The notes under the pieces were generated by a model. It was given only the letters and a program-made list of their open reading frames with translations, had not been told where the DNA came from and did no database searches. The position numbers and the translations under genes are program-made. Positions 13,630-16,254 of a stretch of DNA of 16,254 nt are shown one piece after another. Location: assembly GCA_964610575.1 (NCBI GenBank), contig CAZSYX010000076.1, positions 1 to 16,254 on the forward strand, in the 5' to 3' direction. This DNA is from JADJWR01 sp964610575 (GTDB lineage Bacteria; Pseudomonadota; Gammaproteobacteria; Burkholderiales; Burkholderiaceae_F). Each line of letters begins with the position of its first letter. Within the stretch, counting starts at the first letter, position 1.

Positions 13630-16254
13630 ATGAGCACGCGCAACCTCGACTACCTGCTTTCCCCGCGCTCGGTGGCGGTGATCGGCGCCTCCGAACGGCC
13701 GGCGAGCGTCGGCTACACGGTGATGCGCAACCTGCTCGCCGACGGCTTCGAGGGGCCAGTCTGGCCGGTCAACCCGAAGTACTCGCAGGTGGCGGGCCGG
13801 CAGGCGTACGCGAACGTCAAATCGTTGCCGCAGGCACCCGACCTGGCAGTGATCTGCACGCCGCCGCCGACGCTGCCGGGCCTGATCAAGGAACTGGGTG
13901 AGCGCGGCACGCGCGCGGCGGCCGTGCTGACCGCCGGGGTGGCTGCCGCCACCGACCGCCAGGGCCGCAGCATCACCGAACTGATGCTGAAGGCCGCGCA
14001 ACCGCATCTGCTGCGCATCCTCGGCCCCAACTGCGTCGGCTTCCTGGTGCCGGGGCTGGGGCTGAACGCCAGCTTCGCGCACGTCAGCACGGTCGCCGGA
14101 CCGCTCGCCTTCGTGTCGCAGTCCGGCGCGCTGGTCACCGCGGTGCTCGACTGGGCCAACTCGCGCGGCATCGGCTTCTCGCACTTCATCTCGGTCGGCG
14201 ACCGCGCCGACATCGACTTCGGCGACCTGATCGACTATCTCGGCAGCGACCCGCACACGCGCGCCATCCTGCTGTACGTCGAATCGGTCAAGACGCCGCG
14301 CAAGTTCCTCTCCGCGGCGCGGGCGGCGTCTCGCAACAAGCCGGTCATCGTGGTCAAGACCGGTCGCGCGCCCGAGGGCGCGCGCGCTGCCGCCACGCAC
14401 AGCGGCGTGCTGGCCGGCGCCGACGACGTCTTCGATGCGGCGATCCGCCGCGCCGGCATGCTGCGGGTGGAGAACCTGCTCGACCTGTTCGTCGCCGTCG
14501 AGACGCTGGCGCGCGGGCCACGTTTCGAAGGCGACCGCCTGCTGATCGTCACCAACGGCGGCGGCGCCGGCGTGCTGGCCGCCGATGCCGTGGCGCTCGG
14601 CGGCGCGCGGCTGGCCGAACTGTCGCCCGAGACGCTGGCGCGCCTCGATGCGCTGCTGCCGCCGACGTGGTCGCGCGCCAACCCGGTCGACATCATCGGC
14701 GACGCGCCGGTGCAGCGCTACGTCGAGACGCTGAAGGTGCTCGGCGATGCACCGGAGACCGACGCCGTGCTGTTCATCCATGCGCCGTCGGCGATCGTGT
14801 CGGCCGATGCGATTGCCGAGGCCTGCGTGCCGGTGGTGCAGGCGGCCAGGCGGCCGGTGCTGTCGTGCTGGCTCGGCGCCGACTCGGTGCAGGACGCCTG
14901 GCGGCGCTTCGCGCAGGCCGGCATCGCCAGCTATCACACGCCCGAGGAGGCCGTGCGCGCGTTCGTGCACTCCGTCACCTACCGCCGCAACCAGGAGCAG
15001 CTGCTGCAGGCGCCGCCGAGTTCCGGCGACCAGCCCCTGCCGGATCTCGGCCGCGCCCGCGGCCTGCTGCGCGCCGCGCTCACCGCCGGACAGCAGTGGC
15101 TGACCGAAGCGCAGGCGCGCGAGCTGATGACCATCTACGGCATCCCGGTGGTCGAGACACGCAGCGCGGCCTCGGTCTACGCCGCCCGCGCGGCGGCCGA
15201 GGCGATCGGCTACCCGGTGGCGCTGAAGCTGGTCTCGCCCGACATCAGCCACAAGTCCGACGTGCGCGGCGTCGCGCTGGACATCGAGTCCGCCGACGAG
15301 CTGCGTGCCGCGGCGGTGGCGATGCTGCGCCGTGGGCACGAGCTGCGGCCGCAGGCGCGGCTGGAAGGCTTCGTGGTGCAGCCGATGGTGCGCCGGCCGA
15401 AGGGCTTCGAACTGCTGGTCGGGATGGCAAGCGATCCGCAGTTCGGGCCGGTGATCGTGTTCGGGCACGGCGGCACCGCGGTGGAGATCATCGGCGACCG
15501 CGCGGTGGCGCTGCCGCCGCTGAACACGGCGCTGGCACGCGAGGTGGTGTCGCGCACGCGGATCGCGCGGCTGCTGGCCGGCTACCGCGACCGGCCGCCG
15601 GCGGACCTCGACGCCATCTGCCGCGTGCTGGTCGCCGTTTCGCAGATGGTGATCGACCTGCCGGAGCTCGCCGAGCTCGACGTCAACCCGCTGATCGCCG
15701 ACGACAGCGGCGTGATCGCGCTCGACGCCCGCGTGCGGGTGGCAAAGCAGGACGTCGCGCGCGGCGAGGCGCGGCTGGCGATCCGGCCCTATCCGCGTGA
15801 ACTCGAGGAGACCTACGCCTGGGACGAGGGCGAGATGCTGCTGCGGCCGATCCGCCCGGACGATGGCGAACGCCACCTCGCCTTCCTGGGCAAGCTCGAC
15901 CCCGAAGACATCCGCATGCGCGTGTTCAGCAGTCGCCGCGAGATCGCCCCCTCGGAACTGGCCCGCCTGACCCAGATCGACTACGAGCGCGAGATGGCCT
16001 TCGTCGCCACGATTCCCGGCGCCGACGGCCAGCCGGAAACGATCGGCACCGTGCGCGCGGTTACCGATTCCAACAATGCACGCGCCGAGTTCGGCATCAT
16101 CGTCCGCTCCGACATGAAAGGGCGCAGCCTCGGCTTCCTGCTGATGAAGAAGATGATCCGCTACTGCCGCGAACGCGGCACCGGCGAACTGGACGGCGAC
16201 GTGCTGCGCGAGAACACCGGCATGCTCAAGCTGGCGCGCGCGCTGGGCTTCGAG
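13630..16254 (+). CDS. Pat-type protein: NDP-forming acyl-CoA synthetase-like domains fused to GNAT acetyltransferase (3' end outside window)
   Basis: 875 codons are in the window and the frame is open at the end, inside the GNAT domain. Domain order: CoA-binding Rossmann domain (about 8-135, SVAVIGASERPASVGYTV), succinyl-CoA-ligase-like domains (about 150-470, FVSQSGALVTAVLDWA, ILGPNCVG), ATP-grasp domain (about 487-715, ALKLVSPDISHKSDVRGV, VIVFGHGGTAVEI), and GNAT from about 736 (MLLRPIRPDDGERHLAFLGK) with AEFGIIVRSDMKGRSLGFLL as the acetyl-CoA loop. This architecture is that of Pat/PatZ lysine acetyltransferases, which modify and inactivate acyl-CoA synthetases such as Acs in response to acetyl-CoA. 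His257 in ATHSGVLAGADD matches the phosphohistidine of ADP-forming acyl-CoA synthetases. The ATG at 13630 is preceded by AAGGGGG. It lies 171 bp after the ATPase gene, separated by hairpins, so its expression is probably independent. Confidence 0.92.
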   Translation, partial: MSTRNLDYLLSPRSVAVIGASERPASVGYTVMRNLLADGFEGPVWPVNPKYSQVAGRQAYANVKSLPQAPDLAVICTPPPTLPGLIKELGERGTRAAAVLTAGVAAATDRQGRSITELMLKAAQPHLLRILGPNCVGFLVPGLGLNASFAHVSTVAGPLAFVSQSGALVTAVLDWANSRGIGFSHFISVGDRADIDFGDLIDYLGSDPHTRAILLYVESVKTPRKFLSAARAASRNKPVIVVKTGRAPEGARAAATHSGVLAGADDVFDAAIRRAGMLRVENLLDLFVAVETLARGPRFEGDRLLIVTNGGGAGVLAADAVALGGARLAELSPETLARLDALLPPTWSRANPVDIIGDAPVQRYVETLKVLGDAPETDAVLFIHAPSAIVSADAIAEACVPVVQAARRPVLSCWLGADSVQDAWRRFAQAGIASYHTPEEAVRAFVHSVTYRRNQEQLLQAPPSSGDQPLPDLGRARGLLRAALTAGQQWLTEAQARELMTIYGIPVVETRSAASVYAARAAAEAIGYPVALKLVSPDISHKSDVRGVALDIESADELRAAAVAMLRRGHELRPQARLEGFVVQPMVRRPKGFELLVGMASDPQFGPVIVFGHGGTAVEIIGDRAVALPPLNTALAREVVSRTRIARLLAGYRDRPPADLDAICRVLVAVSQMVIDLPELAELDVNPLIADDSGVIALDARVRVAKQDVARGEARLAIRPYPRELEETYAWDEGEMLLRPIRPDDGERHLAFLGKLDPEDIRMRVFSSRREIAPSELARLTQIDYEREMAFVATIPGADGQPETIGTVRAVTDSNNARAEFGIIVRSDMKGRSLGFLLMKKMIRYCRERGTGELDGDVLRENTGMLKLARALGFE

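Noticed and set aside
13466..13633. 55-codon plus-strand frame ending in an ATGA overlap with the Pat-type start codon
   Set aside because: It lies wholly in the inverted-repeat spacer, has no Shine-Dalgarno and reads as Arg/Ala/Gly-rich filler. A translated leader peptide cannot be excluded but is not supported.
13132..15876. Open frame of 914 codons on the minus strand over the Pat-type gene
   Set aside because: It is a shadow of the conserved plus-strand protein; no domain, start signal or promoter can be recognised.

Overview
The window is a very GC-rich chromosomal segment from a Gram-negative bacterium, most likely a betaproteobacterium (Burkholderiales or Rhodocyclales type). That assignment is an inference from the gene families (FadD, DUF883/YqjD-like membrane protein, lipoprotein aminopeptidase, large Pat-type acetyltransferase), the codon bias and the style of the intergenic repeat. 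There are ten genes. The first and last run off the window edges. I see no rRNA, tRNA, CRISPR array, transposase, phage gene or plasmid function, and no gene-free stretch longer than about 240 bases.

Layout: Bases 1-3576 hold three leftward genes: a 5'-partial-in-window long-chain acyl-CoA synthetase (fadD), a lipoprotein zinc metallopeptidase of the COG4324 type, and a PaaK-like adenylate-forming ligase. The last two are 47 bp apart and look like an operon. A divergent 236-bp region with an inverted repeat separates them from a small rightward DUF883/YqjD-like membrane protein (3813-4139). That gene converges on a leftward pair, argE-like deacetylase followed 6 bp later by a single-subunit bis-MGD molybdopterin oxidoreductase (4156-7452). 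Divergent from this pair is an FMN-dependent alpha-hydroxy-acid dehydrogenase/oxidase (7545-8696), whose 3' end overlaps a leftward GNAT acetyltransferase by 13 bp. Rightward from 9316 lie an M20 amidohydrolase (hippurate hydrolase-like), a SERCA/PMR1-type P-type Ca2+ ATPase (10726-13458) and, after a hairpin-rich 171-bp spacer, a Pat-type multidomain protein: CoA-binding, succinyl-CoA-ligase-like, ATP-grasp and GNAT, the last cut by the window end.

How the genes may work together: most encode central and peripheral carbon metabolism of acyl and organic acids, namely fatty acid activation, aryl/acyl acid activation, hydroxy-acid oxidation and deacylation of N-acyl amino acids. The Pat-type protein belongs to a family that acetylates acyl-CoA synthetases, so the FadD and PaaK-like ligases in the same neighbourhood are plausible targets, but nothing in the sequence proves that link. 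I do not see a clear novel multi-gene system. The items most worth a second look are the hairpin repeat before the Pat-type gene, the retained catalytic-type histidine in that protein, and the orphan molybdoenzyme coupled to a deacetylase.
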